From RPQJ01 sp046347155 (GTDB taxonomy: Bacteria; Pseudomonadota; Gammaproteobacteria; Steroidobacterales; Steroidobacteraceae), in assembly GCA_046347155.1 (NCBI GenBank), contig JAXMGT010000001.1, forward strand, positions 1,364,001 through 1,428,000: DNA of 64,000 bases. The letters are read 5' to 3'. This document shows, one piece after another, positions 36,507 through 45,888 of this stretch. The position numbers and the translations under genes were made by a program. The notes below the pieces were generated by a model, which made no database searches, was not told where the DNA came from, and saw only the letters and a list, made by a program, of their open reading frames with translations. Position 1 is the first letter of the stretch, and every line of letters starts with the position of its first letter.

Positions 36507-37850
36507 ATGTTCCAGGACAACCTGCGGACGGGCGTGATGGCGGTGCTCGCGCTGGCTCCGGCGGTGGCCGCTGCCGACGAACTGAGCCTCGGGCTCCGGG
36601 CCAGCGCCGGTTATTCCGACAATGTCTACCGTACGAGCAGCAACGAGGAGAGCTCGGCGCTGTACGCGCCCGGCTTCGACATCGCCTACGCGGAGAAATC
36701 CGCGGGGCTCGACGCGCGGGCCCTGGGCACGCTCGATTACCTGATCTACTCGGCCGACAACCTCGACAGCCGGCTGATCGGCACGTTCGACGGCAGCGCC
36801 GCCATCGGCATCGTGCCGGAGACATTCGTCTGGAACGTCACCGAGTCGTACGGACAGGGGCTTGCCGACGCCTTCCAGGCCGCGACGCCCGAAAACACCC
36901 AGGGCATCAACTACTTCGCGACCGGGCCCCAGCTGCGGGTCGATTTCTCCCAGCGGATGTTCGTCATCGCCAATGCCGTGTACGCCAACTCCTGGTACGA
37001 GAACCAGGACGGCGACAGCAACCAGTACGGCGCCGGCGTCTCGCTCGGGCGCGCACTCAGCGAGGCCTCGAGCCTGCGCCTCTCGGCACAGTACCTGAAG
37101 ACCAATTACACGAACGGTTCGTTTGCGCCGGATTACGATACCTGGGAGTACTTCGGCGCCTACATGGTCGAGGGTGCCCGCACGAACCTCGACCTCGACC
37201 TGGGCTATCGTTCGTTCGACAACGGGACGAAGACGCAGGGCGGTCCGCTCGTGCGATTCAGCCTCTCGAGGCTGCTGTCGGCGTACACGACGATCTATGC
37301 GATTGCCGGCGACGAGTACAGCGATGCCGCCAGCCAGCTGAACGGCGACCTGTCGATGCCCGGCAATCCCGGCGCCACGACCGGCGGTGCGAACGGACAG
37401 GTGTTCGTGGACACCTACGGTGGCCTCGGCATCGCTTTCAACCGCCTGCGCACCCGTTTCGGCGGCAGCGTCACGTACCACGACGAGAACTACGTCGAGA
37501 CCAGCCTGAACGATCTGCACCGTTGGGACGTCTCGGGCTACCTCCAGCGCGACTTCACGCCCAGGTTGACGGGCGGGCTCGACGTGACCTACTACGACGA
37601 AAGCTACACCAAGGTCGACTATTCCGACTCGCAGGTCGATTGGAGCCTGTACCTGGACTGGCAGTTCGCGCGCACCGTCGGTGCGACACTCGAGTGGGCC
37701 CGCTGGGGCGCATCGAACACCGGGTCGCCGGATGCGCACGAAAACCAGTACTGGTTGCGCTTCACCTGGAAGGCGATCGACCACCGCAGTCCCGGCATGC
37801 CCGCCACGCCGGGCCTGTCGCCGCTTTCGCCGCCGCCGCCCGGGTCGTGA
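36507..37850 (+). CDS. Outer-membrane beta-barrel protein of the XrtA/EPS locus
   Basis: Exported protein of 447 residues with a signal peptide (MFQDNLRTGVMAVLALAPAVAAA). After it come alternating amphipathic beta strands with frequent aromatic residues, e.g. LGLRASAGYSDNVYRTSSNEE and LTGGLDVTYYDESYTKVDYS, ending in YWLRFTWKAIDHRSPG plus a Pro-rich tail. It matches the outer-membrane barrel commonly encoded in PEP-CTERM exopolysaccharide loci (pepcterm_hypo_1 group) and could be the exit pore. ATG 36507 is chosen; the frame is open upstream through the kinase gene. The AAA ATPase that often follows it in other genomes is absent here. Confidence 0.82.
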   Translation: MFQDNLRTGVMAVLALAPAVAAADELSLGLRASAGYSDNVYRTSSNEESSALYAPGFDIAYAEKSAGLDARALGTLDYLIYSADNLDSRLIGTFDGSAAIGIVPETFVWNVTESYGQGLADAFQAATPENTQGINYFATGPQLRVDFSQRMFVIANAVYANSWYENQDGDSNQYGAGVSLGRALSEASSLRLSAQYLKTNYTNGSFAPDYDTWEYFGAYMVEGARTNLDLDLGYRSFDNGTKTQGGPLVRFSLSRLLSAYTTIYAIAGDEYSDAASQLNGDLSMPGNPGATTGGANGQVFVDTYGGLGIAFNRLRTRFGGSVTYHDENYVETSLNDLHRWDVSGYLQRDFTPRLTGGLDVTYYDESYTKVDYSDSQVDWSLYLDWQFARTVGATLEWARWGASNTGSPDAHENQYWLRFTWKAIDHRSPGMPATPGLSPLSPPPPGS

Positions 37851-37881
37851 CCGCTTGTCCGGGGATGCCGTCACGAATGCA

Positions 37882-38730
37882 ATGACCGTGGACGTGGAAG
37901 ACTACTTCCACGTCTCGGCGTTCTCTTCGTCCGTGGATCCCGGCGACTGGACAGGTCTCGAGTCGCGGGTCGAACGCAATACCCGCCGGCTGCTCGAACT
38001 GTTCGGGCTGCGCGGCGTGCGTGCGACGTTCTTCGTGCTCGGGTGGGTTGCCGAGCGCTACCCCGGACTGGTGCGCGAGATCGGGGCCGCCGGGCACGAG
38101 GTGGGCTGCCACGGCTACAGTCACCAGTTGATTTACCGGCAGCAGCGTTCCGAATTCGCCGCCGAGACCCGCCGGGCCAAGTCGGTCATCGAGCAGGCGC
38201 TGGGCGCCCGGGTGCGCGGCTACCGGGCGGCCAGCTTTTCGATCACGTCGCAAACGCTCTGGGCGCTGGACGAGATTGCGGCGGCCGGGTTCGAGTACGA
38301 CTCGAGCGTGGCGCCGATGCGGCACGACATCTACGGGTGGCTGAACGGGCCCAGGGTCCCGACCCGCCTGCGGACCGAGAGCGGCGCGGAGCTGGTGGAG
38401 TTCCCGGTCATGCTGGCTCGCTGGGGCCGCGTCAGCCTGCCGGTCGCGGGGGGCGGTTACTTCCGGATCCTCCCCTATGCGCTCGTGCGGCGCGGCCTCG
38501 CGCGGATCAACGGCCGCCAGCGGCAGCCGTTCTTCTTCTATCTGCACCCGTGGGAAATCGACCCGGACCAGCCGCGCATCGAGACGGGGATCAAGTCCCG
38601 CCTGCGACATTACACGGGCCTCGCGAGCTGTGAGGCCCGGCTCGGGCGGCTGATCGGCGAGTTCCGGTTCGCAACCATGTCCGACGTTCTGGCGGGCCGG
38701 GAACTGCCGGAGGCGGCGGTGCGGCCATGA
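37882..38730 (+). CDS. XrtA-associated polysaccharide deacetylase
   Basis: NodB-homology carbohydrate esterase of 282 residues that probably removes acetyl groups from EPS amino sugars. The motif 1 region is MTVDVEDYFHVSAF, motif 2 is HEVGCHGYSHQLIY (metal-binding His pair), and later motifs are RGYRAASFSI and PVAGGGYFRILPY. C-terminal FFFYLHPWEIDPDQPR is typical of the PEP-CTERM subgroup. The start is uncertain: ATG 37882 is chosen, but TTG 37855 would give a nine-residue longer N-terminus and lies just after the previous stop; neither has a clear ribosome binding site. The stop overlaps the next start (ATGA). Confidence 0.92.
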   Translation: MTVDVEDYFHVSAFSSSVDPGDWTGLESRVERNTRRLLELFGLRGVRATFFVLGWVAERYPGLVREIGAAGHEVGCHGYSHQLIYRQQRSEFAAETRRAKSVIEQALGARVRGYRAASFSITSQTLWALDEIAAAGFEYDSSVAPMRHDIYGWLNGPRVPTRLRTESGAELVEFPVMLARWGRVSLPVAGGGYFRILPYALVRRGLARINGRQRQPFFFYLHPWEIDPDQPRIETGIKSRLRHYTGLASCEARLGRLIGEFRFATMSDVLAGRELPEAAVRP

Positions 38731-39869
38731 GTCCGGTGTTCGAGGCCGTGTTCTGGCTGTCGCTGGCTGGGTGCATGTACAGCTACGCGCTGTATCCCCT
38801 GCTGCTTCGGCTCGTTCCTGCGACCCCAACCTCGCCCGAGACTGCACCGGCCGGTGACCCCTGGCCGCCGATCACGCTCGTGATCGCCTGCCGCAACGAA
38901 GTGCGCCGCCTCAGGCACAAGATCGAAAATGCGCTGGCGGTCGACTACCCGAGGCTCGAGGTGGTCGTCGCCTCGGACGCCTCGGACGACGGGTCGGACG
39001 ACGTCGTCCGTGAGTACGCGGCGCGTGGCGTGCGCCTGATCCGCTCGCCGGAGCGTCGCGGCAAGGAGTACGCCCAGGGCCTGGCCATCGCCGGCACGAG
39101 CGGCGAGATCGTCGTGTTTTCGGACGCGGGCACCGACCTTCCGTCCGACAGCCTGCGGCACCTGGCGCAGAATTTCGCCGACCCGAGGGTCGGTGCCGTC
39201 TCGAGCGAGGACCGCTTCATTTCCGAGGACGGCCGAGTGGTCGGGGAGGGCGCGTACGTACGATACGAGATGTGGCTGCGCCGGCTCGAGTCGCGACGGG
39301 CGGGCCTTGTCGGGCTCAGCGGTTCGTTCTTCGGCGTCCGACGATCGGTCACCGGCCGCTGGAACCCTTCGATCCCGAGCGACTTCGCCTGCGCGCTGTA
39401 TTCCGTCCAGGCCGGCCTGCGCGCCGTGTCGGATCCCCGTGTCGTCGGCGTGTATCGCGACATCAAGGACCCGTCCAAGGAGTTCTCGCGCAAAGTCCGG
39501 ACCGCGGTGCGAGGGATGACCGCCGTCGCCGTGATGCGCGAGGTGCTGAACCCGTTCCGCTACGGCCTGTTCTCGTTCCAGGTCTGGAGCCACAAGGTCA
39601 TGCGCTGGCTCGTACCGGCGTTCATGGCGCTGCTGCTCGTGTCGTCGGCCGTGCTCGCCGGCGCCCACCCGGTGTACGCCCTGGCACTCGCTGCGCAGGG
39701 GCTCGGCTACGGCGTCGTGTTCGCGGCGCACGTGGCGCCCCGGCTGCGCGGATTCGCGCTCGTCCGGCTCGCGTATTTCTTCGTGCAGGTGAACCTGGCG
39801 CTCGGCCGGGCAGGGCTCGATTTCATGCGCGGCCGCCGCATCGTCACCTGGGATCCGTCGGCGCGGTGA
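38727..39869 (+). CDS. Glycosyltransferase family 2, membrane-bound
   Basis: Processive-type or EPS glycosyltransferase, 380 residues. One N-terminal helix (FEAVFWLSLAGCMYSYALYPLLL), a GT-A fold with ITLVIACRNEVRRL, VVVASDASDDGS, and metal motif VFSDAGTD, then QVWSHKVMRWLVPAFM and two or three C-terminal helices. The order suggests that the catalytic domain faces the cytoplasm. It starts inside the deacetylase stop and ends overlapping the FemAB gene (GTGA), so the genes form a coupled run. Confidence 0.9.
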   Translation: MSPVFEAVFWLSLAGCMYSYALYPLLLRLVPATPTSPETAPAGDPWPPITLVIACRNEVRRLRHKIENALAVDYPRLEVVVASDASDDGSDDVVREYAARGVRLIRSPERRGKEYAQGLAIAGTSGEIVVFSDAGTDLPSDSLRHLAQNFADPRVGAVSSEDRFISEDGRVVGEGAYVRYEMWLRRLESRRAGLVGLSGSFFGVRRSVTGRWNPSIPSDFACALYSVQAGLRAVSDPRVVGVYRDIKDPSKEFSRKVRTAVRGMTAVAVMREVLNPFRYGLFSFQVWSHKVMRWLVPAFMALLLVSSAVLAGAHPVYALALAAQGLGYGVVFAAHVAPRLRGFALVRLAYFFVQVNLALGRAGLDFMRGRRIVTWDPSAR

Positions 39870-40912
39870 CTCCCCCAACCTGCACCTGGTCCGAGTCGGC
39901 GCCGGTGGACTGGGACGATTTCGTCCACTCGCACCCGGCGTCGGGCGTGTTCCACCGGGCCGCGGCCGTCGCGGTCGGGCAGCGCGTATTCGGCCTGCGG
40001 ACCTTCTACCTGACCGCCCGCATGCACGACGGGCGCTTGGCGGGTGTGTTGCCCCTCGTCGAACAGATGCTGATACCGAGGGTCAGGACGCTGGTGTCCC
40101 TGCCGTTCTGCACCTATGGTGGACCGCTCGTCGACAATGACGACACCCTGGCATCGCTCATGGCGGTCGTCGATGCGTTGGCCGAGCGCACCCGGGCGCG
40201 GCGGGTCGTGCTGCGCCTCGCGCGACCGATGCCGGGATCCAGGTACCGGGAAAGTCTGGACAAGGTCGCCATGGTGCTCGAGTTGCCGGCCACCAAGGAT
40301 GAGCTCGCGAAGCGCCTCGGCTCGAAGCTGCGATCGCAGGTGAAGCGCGCGGAGCGCGCGAATCCCGAGGTGCGAGTCGGCCGAGGTGAGCTGCTCGACG
40401 AGTTCTACCCGGTGTTCTGCAGCGTCATGAGGGACCTCGGGACGCCGGTGTATCCGCGCAGGTTCTTCGACGCGGTGCTCGAAGCGCTCGGCGACGCAGC
40501 AACCGTCGTCGTGATCCGGGTCGATGGACGGCCGGTTTCCGGTGCCGTGATGACGCAATGGCGGGATGCGGTGGAGGTGCCGTGGGCGGGTACGCTGCGC
40601 GCCGCGAACCCGCTGTCCGTCAACATGCGCCTCTACTGGGAATTGTTGAACCTGGCGGTCGAACGTGGCTGCCGTCGATTCGATTTCGGTCGCAGCAGTC
40701 GCGACTCCGGGACCCAGCGGTTCAAGGCGCAATGGGGTGCGCTGCCGGTGCAATTGCACTGGATGACGCGGGACGACCGACCCGGGGAGTCCGGCGCCGC
40801 GTCGAGCGGCCGATCATCACTGCTGGAGTCGGCGCCCCGCGCCTGGAGTCGGCTGCCGCTCTGGCTCGCCAATGCGCTGGGCCCAGGCATCAGCCCGAGG
40901 CTGCCGTGGTGA
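39866..40912 (+). CDS. FemAB-like protein, XrtA/PEP-CTERM-associated
   Basis: GNAT-fold protein of the FemAB/MprF-related group, 348 residues from GTG 39866. Such proteins move an aminoacyl or acyl group from a tRNA or CoA; the acceptor here is unknown. Marks are FHRAAAVAVGQRVFGL, VLPLVEQMLIPRVRTLVSLPF, LGSKLRSQVKRAERA, DGRPVSGAVMTQWRD and FDFGRSSRDSGTQRFKAQWG. The set fits the PEP-CTERM-linked FemAB family. The long in-frame extension upstream lies over the GT2 gene in another frame and is not coding. Confidence 0.9.
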   Translation: MTPPTCTWSESAPVDWDDFVHSHPASGVFHRAAAVAVGQRVFGLRTFYLTARMHDGRLAGVLPLVEQMLIPRVRTLVSLPFCTYGGPLVDNDDTLASLMAVVDALAERTRARRVVLRLARPMPGSRYRESLDKVAMVLELPATKDELAKRLGSKLRSQVKRAERANPEVRVGRGELLDEFYPVFCSVMRDLGTPVYPRRFFDAVLEALGDAATVVVIRVDGRPVSGAVMTQWRDAVEVPWAGTLRAANPLSVNMRLYWELLNLAVERGCRRFDFGRSSRDSGTQRFKAQWGALPVQLHWMTRDDRPGESGAASSGRSSLLESAPRAWSRLPLWLANALGPGISPRLPW

Positions 40913-40916
40913 TCCT

Positions 40917-41942
40917 ATGACCGCCGCATCTTTCAAACGCGCCGCCCGGCGCATCATCGGCGCGGCAGCCCCGATCACGTGGCAGCTACGCCGCAATGCC
41001 CTGGCGGTGCTGATGTATCACCGGGTGCTGCCCGAAGACCATCCCGAGCGTCGATACGAACAGCCCGGCATGTACGTGTCGCCGGAAGTCCTCGCGATGC
41101 ATCTCGAGGCCCTGCAGCGGTCTTTCGAGGTGATCGACCTGGCGGACTGGATCTCCCGCCGGGAGCGCGGCCTGCCGCTGCCGCACCGTGCATGCAGCAT
41201 CACGTTCGACGACGGCTGGCGCGACAACCACCAGTACGGACTGCCGGTCCTGCAACGGGCGGGGGTTCCCGCGACGATCTTCCTTGTGGCCGATTTCATC
41301 GGCAGCGACTACGAGTTCTGGCCAAACCGACTCGGCCGCCTTATCGCCGGTGCGGACGGGTCGGGTGCGGCCCCATTGCCGATGGCGTTGCGGAACGTGC
41401 TGCGCCGCGTCGGCGCGCCGGCCTGGATCGAAGCGCCCGAGGGGCAGTCGGTCGTCGAGCGGGTCGATGCGGCGATAAATGCGTGCAAGACGATCAGCGA
41501 TCAGGCGATGCACGAGGTTGTCGCCGAGGCTGAATCGCAAGCATCCGTCGCCGCGACGCAGCCGGCGCCGGCGTTGCTGGACGAGCGCGAAATCGAGGAG
41601 ATGAGCCGCTCCGGGCTCGTGCGGTTCGGGTCGCACGGCCGGCGGCACCTGCGACTCGTCGACGGAATGGCCGCAAGCACGATCGAAGAGGAAGTGCGCG
41701 GGTCGCGGGACCGGTTGCGCGAGCTGACCGGCCAGCCGATCGACCTGTTCTGCTACCCGAACGGCGACCACTGCCGGGCAGCCGTGGCCGCGGTGCGCGA
41801 AACCTATGCCGGTGCCGTCACGACGCAATCCGGCTGGAACGATGCATCGACGGACCGGTTCCTGCTCAACCGGGCGTCGATCCATGAGGACGTGGCTTAC
41901 GACCGATGGAGCCTGTACGCGCGGGTCGGCGCGCTGGCCTGA
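40917..41942 (+). CDS. Polysaccharide deacetylase family protein
   Basis: Second NodB-like esterase, 341 residues from ATG 40917. Motifs seen are AVLMYHRVLP, CSITFDDGWRDNHQYGLPVL (motif 1, catalytic Asp pair), VRFGSHGRRHLRLVDG (motif 2) and FCYPNGDHCRAAVAAV (motif 3). A 90-residue insertion between motifs 1 and 2 (about 145–240) carries no obvious domain. No signal peptide is clear. It follows FemAB after 4 bp. The next gene converges from the minus strand 3 bp later. Confidence 0.9.
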   Translation: MTAASFKRAARRIIGAAAPITWQLRRNALAVLMYHRVLPEDHPERRYEQPGMYVSPEVLAMHLEALQRSFEVIDLADWISRRERGLPLPHRACSITFDDGWRDNHQYGLPVLQRAGVPATIFLVADFIGSDYEFWPNRLGRLIAGADGSGAAPLPMALRNVLRRVGAPAWIEAPEGQSVVERVDAAINACKTISDQAMHEVVAEAESQASVAATQPAPALLDEREIEEMSRSGLVRFGSHGRRHLRLVDGMAASTIEEEVRGSRDRLRELTGQPIDLFCYPNGDHCRAAVAAVRETYAGAVTTQSGWNDASTDRFLLNRASIHEDVAYDRWSLYARVGALA

Positions 41943-41945
41943 AGG

Positions 41946-43058
41946 TCAGCGGCGCAGGCCGAGTTCGCCGACCAGGGACCGGTACTGGGACAGCATCCGT
42001 CGCTCGTCGAAGTGCTCGACCACGCGAGTGCGCCCGCTGGTCGCCAGTCGCTGCCGAAGCGCGGGGTCTCCGAGTAGCCGCAACATGGCTTCAGCGAGCG
42101 CAGCCGGTGATCCGGCCGGCACCAGCATTCCGGACTCGCCGTCGACGATGATCGCCTCGGGCCCGCCGCTGCGGGTCGCGACGACCGGAATGCCGCAGGC
42201 CATCGCCTCCAGGCAGGCGATCGAGAAGCCCTCGGTTCGGGAACTGAGCACGTACACGTCGAGGCCCCTCAATACCGTCGCGGTGTCGCTGCGGAAGCCC
42301 AGAAAATGGAAGCACTCCGTCAGGCCCAGCCGTTCGCGTTGCTCGAGCAACGCCTGCTGCAGTGCGCCGTCGCCTTGTCCGGCCACCACGAAGCGGACAC
42401 GATCCGTCCGGTCGCAGACGATCCGGGCGGCGTCGAGCAGGACGTCGTAAGCCTTCGGCGCCCGCAGGTTTCCGATTGCACCCACCAGCAGCCCATCGGG
42501 CGGCAGCCCTATCTCGCGGCGCAGCGTCGAATCTGGCTCGGGCCGGAAAGCCTCGAGGTCGATGCCGTTTTCGATGACAGTGTAGTCGCCCTGACCGAGA
42601 CCGAGGCGCAACGCGAGGTCCCGCGCCAGTTGGGTCGACACGAAGACGATGCGGCTGGCGCCGCGGCGCACCACGAAAGCCTTGACCGACGAGAGCCGCG
42701 CCCTGGGATCGACGTCCGACTGACCGTGCAGGATGGCCACTACGGGCACGCCGGCGATCCGCCCCGCGACGCTGCCATAGACCGCGGAGCCGTAGAGGTG
42801 GGCAAAAATCACGTCTGCGCGCGCGTCGCGAATCAACCGCAGCAGCGCACGCAGGTAGCGTATGTTGAAGGAGCCTTTCGACGGAAGGATCACCGGCGAA
42901 ATGCCGAGGTCGCGAATGCGTTCCGCCAACCAGCCATCGCGGCTGATCACAACGACATTGCGGTGACCAACCGCCGCGAAGTCCGCGACGAGTCGGCGCA
43001 GCAGGGTTTCCGCGCCGCCTGGGCCGCCGGTGTCGATCAGGTGTAGAACCGTCTTCAT
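41946..43058 (-). CDS. Glycosyltransferase family 4
   Basis: GT-B glycosyltransferase, 370 residues, cytoplasmic. N-terminal LHLIDTGGPGGAETLLRRLV is the acceptor-side loop; VIENGIDLEAFRPEP and VGAIGNLRAPKAYDVLL precede the nucleotide-sugar site EGFSIACLEAMACGIPVVAT (E-x7-E motif). It likely adds a hexose to the EPS unit. Its ATG overlaps the stop of the ATP-grasp gene by 4 bp. It is the end of a minus-strand run from 45.4 kb. Confidence 0.92.
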   Translation of the reverse strand: MKTVLHLIDTGGPGGAETLLRRLVADFAAVGHRNVVVISRDGWLAERIRDLGISPVILPSKGSFNIRYLRALLRLIRDARADVIFAHLYGSAVYGSVAGRIAGVPVVAILHGQSDVDPRARLSSVKAFVVRRGASRIVFVSTQLARDLALRLGLGQGDYTVIENGIDLEAFRPEPDSTLRREIGLPPDGLLVGAIGNLRAPKAYDVLLDAARIVCDRTDRVRFVVAGQGDGALQQALLEQRERLGLTECFHFLGFRSDTATVLRGLDVYVLSSRTEGFSIACLEAMACGIPVVATRSGGPEAIIVDGESGMLVPAGSPAALAEAMLRLLGDPALRQRLATSGRTRVVEHFDERRMLSQYRSLVGELGLRR

Positions 43059-44272
43059 TGGTCGGCAAGCGGACCGCGCCCGTCGGGTCGATTCAAACCG
43101 ATGGCGTCGGCCAGCCAGCGTTTTACCTCGAAGACACCCGGAAGCGGATCCGAAATGCGAAAAACTTCTGAACGATGCGCGTATCGAAACGTCCGTCCGA
43201 CGAATGCAGCGATCTCACGTAACCGGCCCGCGCGCTGCCCGGAATCAGCCCGACCGCGCAACTGAATCAGAAGCCGGTCAAGGTCGCCGAGAGTCCAGTG
43301 CAGACGTCGGCCCTGCTCGTAGGTGGCAGGAGCATCAAACGGAATTCCCTGCGCGCAGCAGTACAGGAGCCAAGGGAAGTCAACGCCGCAGTCAATCGCA
43401 AGCTGCATCGAACCCCACGGTCGACCGTTTACCTCCATCAGATACGCGGAGCCGCCCGGAGTCACGCGGAATTCAATCATCGCGAGACCCGACCATTGCA
43501 CGTGGTTCAGAAGGCGAAGCGACAATTCCTGAAGAACAGGATCAACTGCGACACTCTCGCACAAGACACTGACACCGCCCCAGGGCGGTCGCTCCAGCAA
43601 TCTCCGATGAGCAAACCAGCAAACAGGGCGACCGCGCCAGAACAGTGTGAAAACGCCGGCTCCGGTGCCTGGTACGTAGCGTTGTATCAGCGCGGGAATC
43701 CCGGGAAACCAGTTGCACGAATTTAAATGCTCCAGCGCAGCTGACGGGGTTTGAACGATCGCCACGGCCGTCGAGCGTATCGTGTTGGCGCTAAGGTACC
43801 GAGAGCGAGAGGGCTTGATGACAATCGGCAGGCCGACGCGGCCCACCGCCTCGTGAGCTTCGCGCAAGGAAGTGACGATAATGGTTTCCGGATGCGGAAT
43901 CTCAAGCTCGGCGGCCAATTCGACCATCCGTGCTTTGTTCGTCAGCGTTTCATACGAATCCGCAGATGGTCCCAGTAGGCGACCGGCAAATCGACGGTCG
44001 CCTACCAATTGCATGGTCGTGCTGTCGGTAGTTGGAAAAATCCACTCGCCGGAGTCGCTTCGGCAGTTTTCGAATAGCGAATCCGCAAATGCGGCCGGCT
44101 CCGCCAACGGACTCCTCACCACGAATGTGCTGGCGCAGAAACTGGAGGAACCAGCTAGAGATTGGTGCTGGCTGTCGTTTGCGACCCGAATGCCTATTTT
44201 CTTCTGTCCGAGGCTGCGGACAATAGCCAAGGAGCTCCTCTGTGTCCCATCGAGCACGAGGACTGCAGTCAA
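43055..44272 (-). CDS. ATP-grasp family protein
   Basis: Carboxylate–amine (or thiol) ligase of unknown substrate, 405 residues. An N-terminal pre-ATP-grasp fold begins AVLVLDGTQRSSLAIVRSL; the ATP-binding part has GLPIVIKPSRSRYLS and IPALIQRYVPGTGAG; the metal site is near MIEFRVTPGGSAYLMEVNGRPWGS. It resembles the ATP-grasp proteins often found in exosortase and capsule loci. Codon use has more A and T than in the 1–42 kb genes, a hint of recent acquisition. It overlaps the glycosyltransferase at 41946–43058 by 4 bp. Confidence 0.88.
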   Translation of the reverse strand: MTAVLVLDGTQRSSLAIVRSLGQKKIGIRVANDSQHQSLAGSSSFCASTFVVRSPLAEPAAFADSLFENCRSDSGEWIFPTTDSTTMQLVGDRRFAGRLLGPSADSYETLTNKARMVELAAELEIPHPETIIVTSLREAHEAVGRVGLPIVIKPSRSRYLSANTIRSTAVAIVQTPSAALEHLNSCNWFPGIPALIQRYVPGTGAGVFTLFWRGRPVCWFAHRRLLERPPWGGVSVLCESVAVDPVLQELSLRLLNHVQWSGLAMIEFRVTPGGSAYLMEVNGRPWGSMQLAIDCGVDFPWLLYCCAQGIPFDAPATYEQGRRLHWTLGDLDRLLIQLRGRADSGQRAGRLREIAAFVGRTFRYAHRSEVFRISDPLPGVFEVKRWLADAIGLNRPDGRGPLADQ

Positions 44273-44487
44273 TCCCGGAGCTCCGGTTGGTGCCCAACGA
44301 CTCTCCAGCGAGTCGGCTCACCTGTCAGACGATTGACTGGTCGGCCGGCGACGCGTCGAGTCGTAGACGGATGCGTAGAGTAGGCCAGGCGTTGGATCTC
44401 GAGAGAAAAGCGAAAGGTTGGTGCTCGACGAGGAAAAGTGACGGCGACGGCGACAACGATTGGCGTGTCGAAGGCATTAGGTGGAAA

Positions 44488-45369
44488 TCACTCGACGATC
44501 ACGTCAGACGGCGCCCGCGGCGGAACGTCGTCAACGAAGCCGCCGGTACTGATTCGTACGTTATCGTACCAGATGTCAAAAGGTGCGGTGCCCGTCTGCG
44601 ACCAGTTCAGAAGTGCCACGGAGTTGATTGGTGGGTTCGAGTAATGCCGGTTGAACAGTCCTGTGGCATTCACATAAACCTTTCCATCGATCTCCACATA
44701 GTAGGCGCCATCCGGCTTCTCGTTTGCTGCAGTGGTACCGCTGTTGAATTTGACGCGCATACGGAAATGATGCCAGCCGGTACCCCAGTCGGACGAGTGG
44801 AAAGCCTGGCGCATCGGCGTTTCGACGGTCGCAACGCCATATGATCGGCCGATCCAATTGGGGTACGAACCATCCAAATTGATCACATTCTGGGTATCGT
44901 TGTATGCGGCGCTGCCATCGCCAAATGAGACTTGATACATCGAGCCTCTGTCGACGCCGGTGTAGTCGAGCCCGAATGTAGTATTTGCAACTCCGTTGTT
45001 GTCTCCGCCAAAGATTTTGAGGAACTTGAGGCCCTGTTTCGCGTTGGGCATCTTGGCCCAGAAGTCAACATAGACCTCGTATGTGTTCAGTGCGGAAACA
45101 TCGTAGACGCCCCAGGCGTAAATCTGGCCGGTAGCAAGTGGATAGCTTGCCTTGAGGCTGCCGGCACTGCCGTCAAGATTAGCGCTGGTATCTGCGGATA
45201 CGGTTACCGACCCGCCGTCCTGAGCCCCAAATGTCCAACCGGGCTTAGACAGCGACTTGTCGTCGAAGTTAAGGAATGTGAGCGTCGTTGCGGCGCCCGC
45301 AAGACCGGGAATCAAGAGGCCCAGCATGGTGAGGCGTCGAATCGTGGAATGCGCGGCGTGTCTGGTCAT
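44488..45369 (-). CDS. Secreted protein, jelly-roll-like, function unknown
   Basis: Exported protein of 293 residues. Residues 1–26 look like a Sec signal (RRLTMLGLLIPGLAGA). The mature part has the look of a concanavalin-like beta sandwich: TLTFLNFDDKSLSKPGW, YEVYVDFWAKMPN, GWHHFRMRVKFNSG and PFDIWYDNVRIS. A glycan-binding or polysaccharide lyase role is possible, but no catalytic motif is recognised. It ends abruptly in DVPPRAPSDVIVE, a sequence that in other proteins often opens a fibronectin-type domain. There is no PEP-CTERM tail. GGAG at 45379–45382 serves as ribosome binding site. A sigma-54-like match with an 11-bp spacer lies about 50 bp upstream (45421–45437 on +). Confidence 0.75.
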   Translation of the reverse strand: MTRHAAHSTIRRLTMLGLLIPGLAGAATTLTFLNFDDKSLSKPGWTFGAQDGGSVTVSADTSANLDGSAGSLKASYPLATGQIYAWGVYDVSALNTYEVYVDFWAKMPNAKQGLKFLKIFGGDNNGVANTTFGLDYTGVDRGSMYQVSFGDGSAAYNDTQNVINLDGSYPNWIGRSYGVATVETPMRQAFHSSDWGTGWHHFRMRVKFNSGTTAANEKPDGAYYVEIDGKVYVNATGLFNRHYSNPPINSVALLNWSQTGTAPFDIWYDNVRISTGGFVDDVPPRAPSDVIVE

Positions 45370-45888
45370 GGCACTTTCTCCGGATTGAGTAGTGCGAAAT
45401 CACTTCCGAATGGGTCCACTTGCAAAACCAGCGACCAATTCGGCGTTCTTTTTAAGGGTACTGCTTCGTGGGTGGCAAACCAAAGGTCGCTGGACAATTC
45501 CTGTGATGGGGTCGACAGATTAATGTCACGAGGCGAGGCAGGGCAGTAACGCGTCCAAGCGGCAACCGACTTGCAATGAGGCAATCTCTGATACCGCTCA
45601 AATCTGGAGCGCCAATAGATTACAAGAGACACGACCGGCAGACTAGACCAGATCCATCCATTCCGCGGCTATATGGGTTATCTGGCCGTTAGTCTCGTCA
45701 ACCTGCGGCCGATCTTTTTTTGACCAGCGTTTCGGTGAGTTCCCATGGCCACGTTTTACTTTGGTGAACTTGGCAGCAGAGAGGCGGCTCATCGATATAT
45801 AGATGATTGGCGGACTGCGGGAGGCGGAGTGGCCCAATGCCTAGATCGCGACCAAGGGTCGGCGTCGCATCGCACCGAGATGACAGTT
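45370..45888. other. Intergenic stretch between the secreted protein gene and an IS remnant
   Basis: About 520 bp with no credible gene. The minus-strand promoter area of the secreted protein lies in its first 100 bp. A plus-strand sequence GGCAACCGACTTGCAA (45561–45576) has sigma-54-like spacing but points to no intact gene. The rest has lower GC than the surroundings and no recognised motif. Confidence 0.5.

Noticed and set aside
45561..45576. GGCAACCGACTTGCAA as a plus-strand sigma-54 promoter
   Set aside because: The spacing fits, but only the dead IS3 remnant lies downstream; the intact gene nearby is on the other strand.
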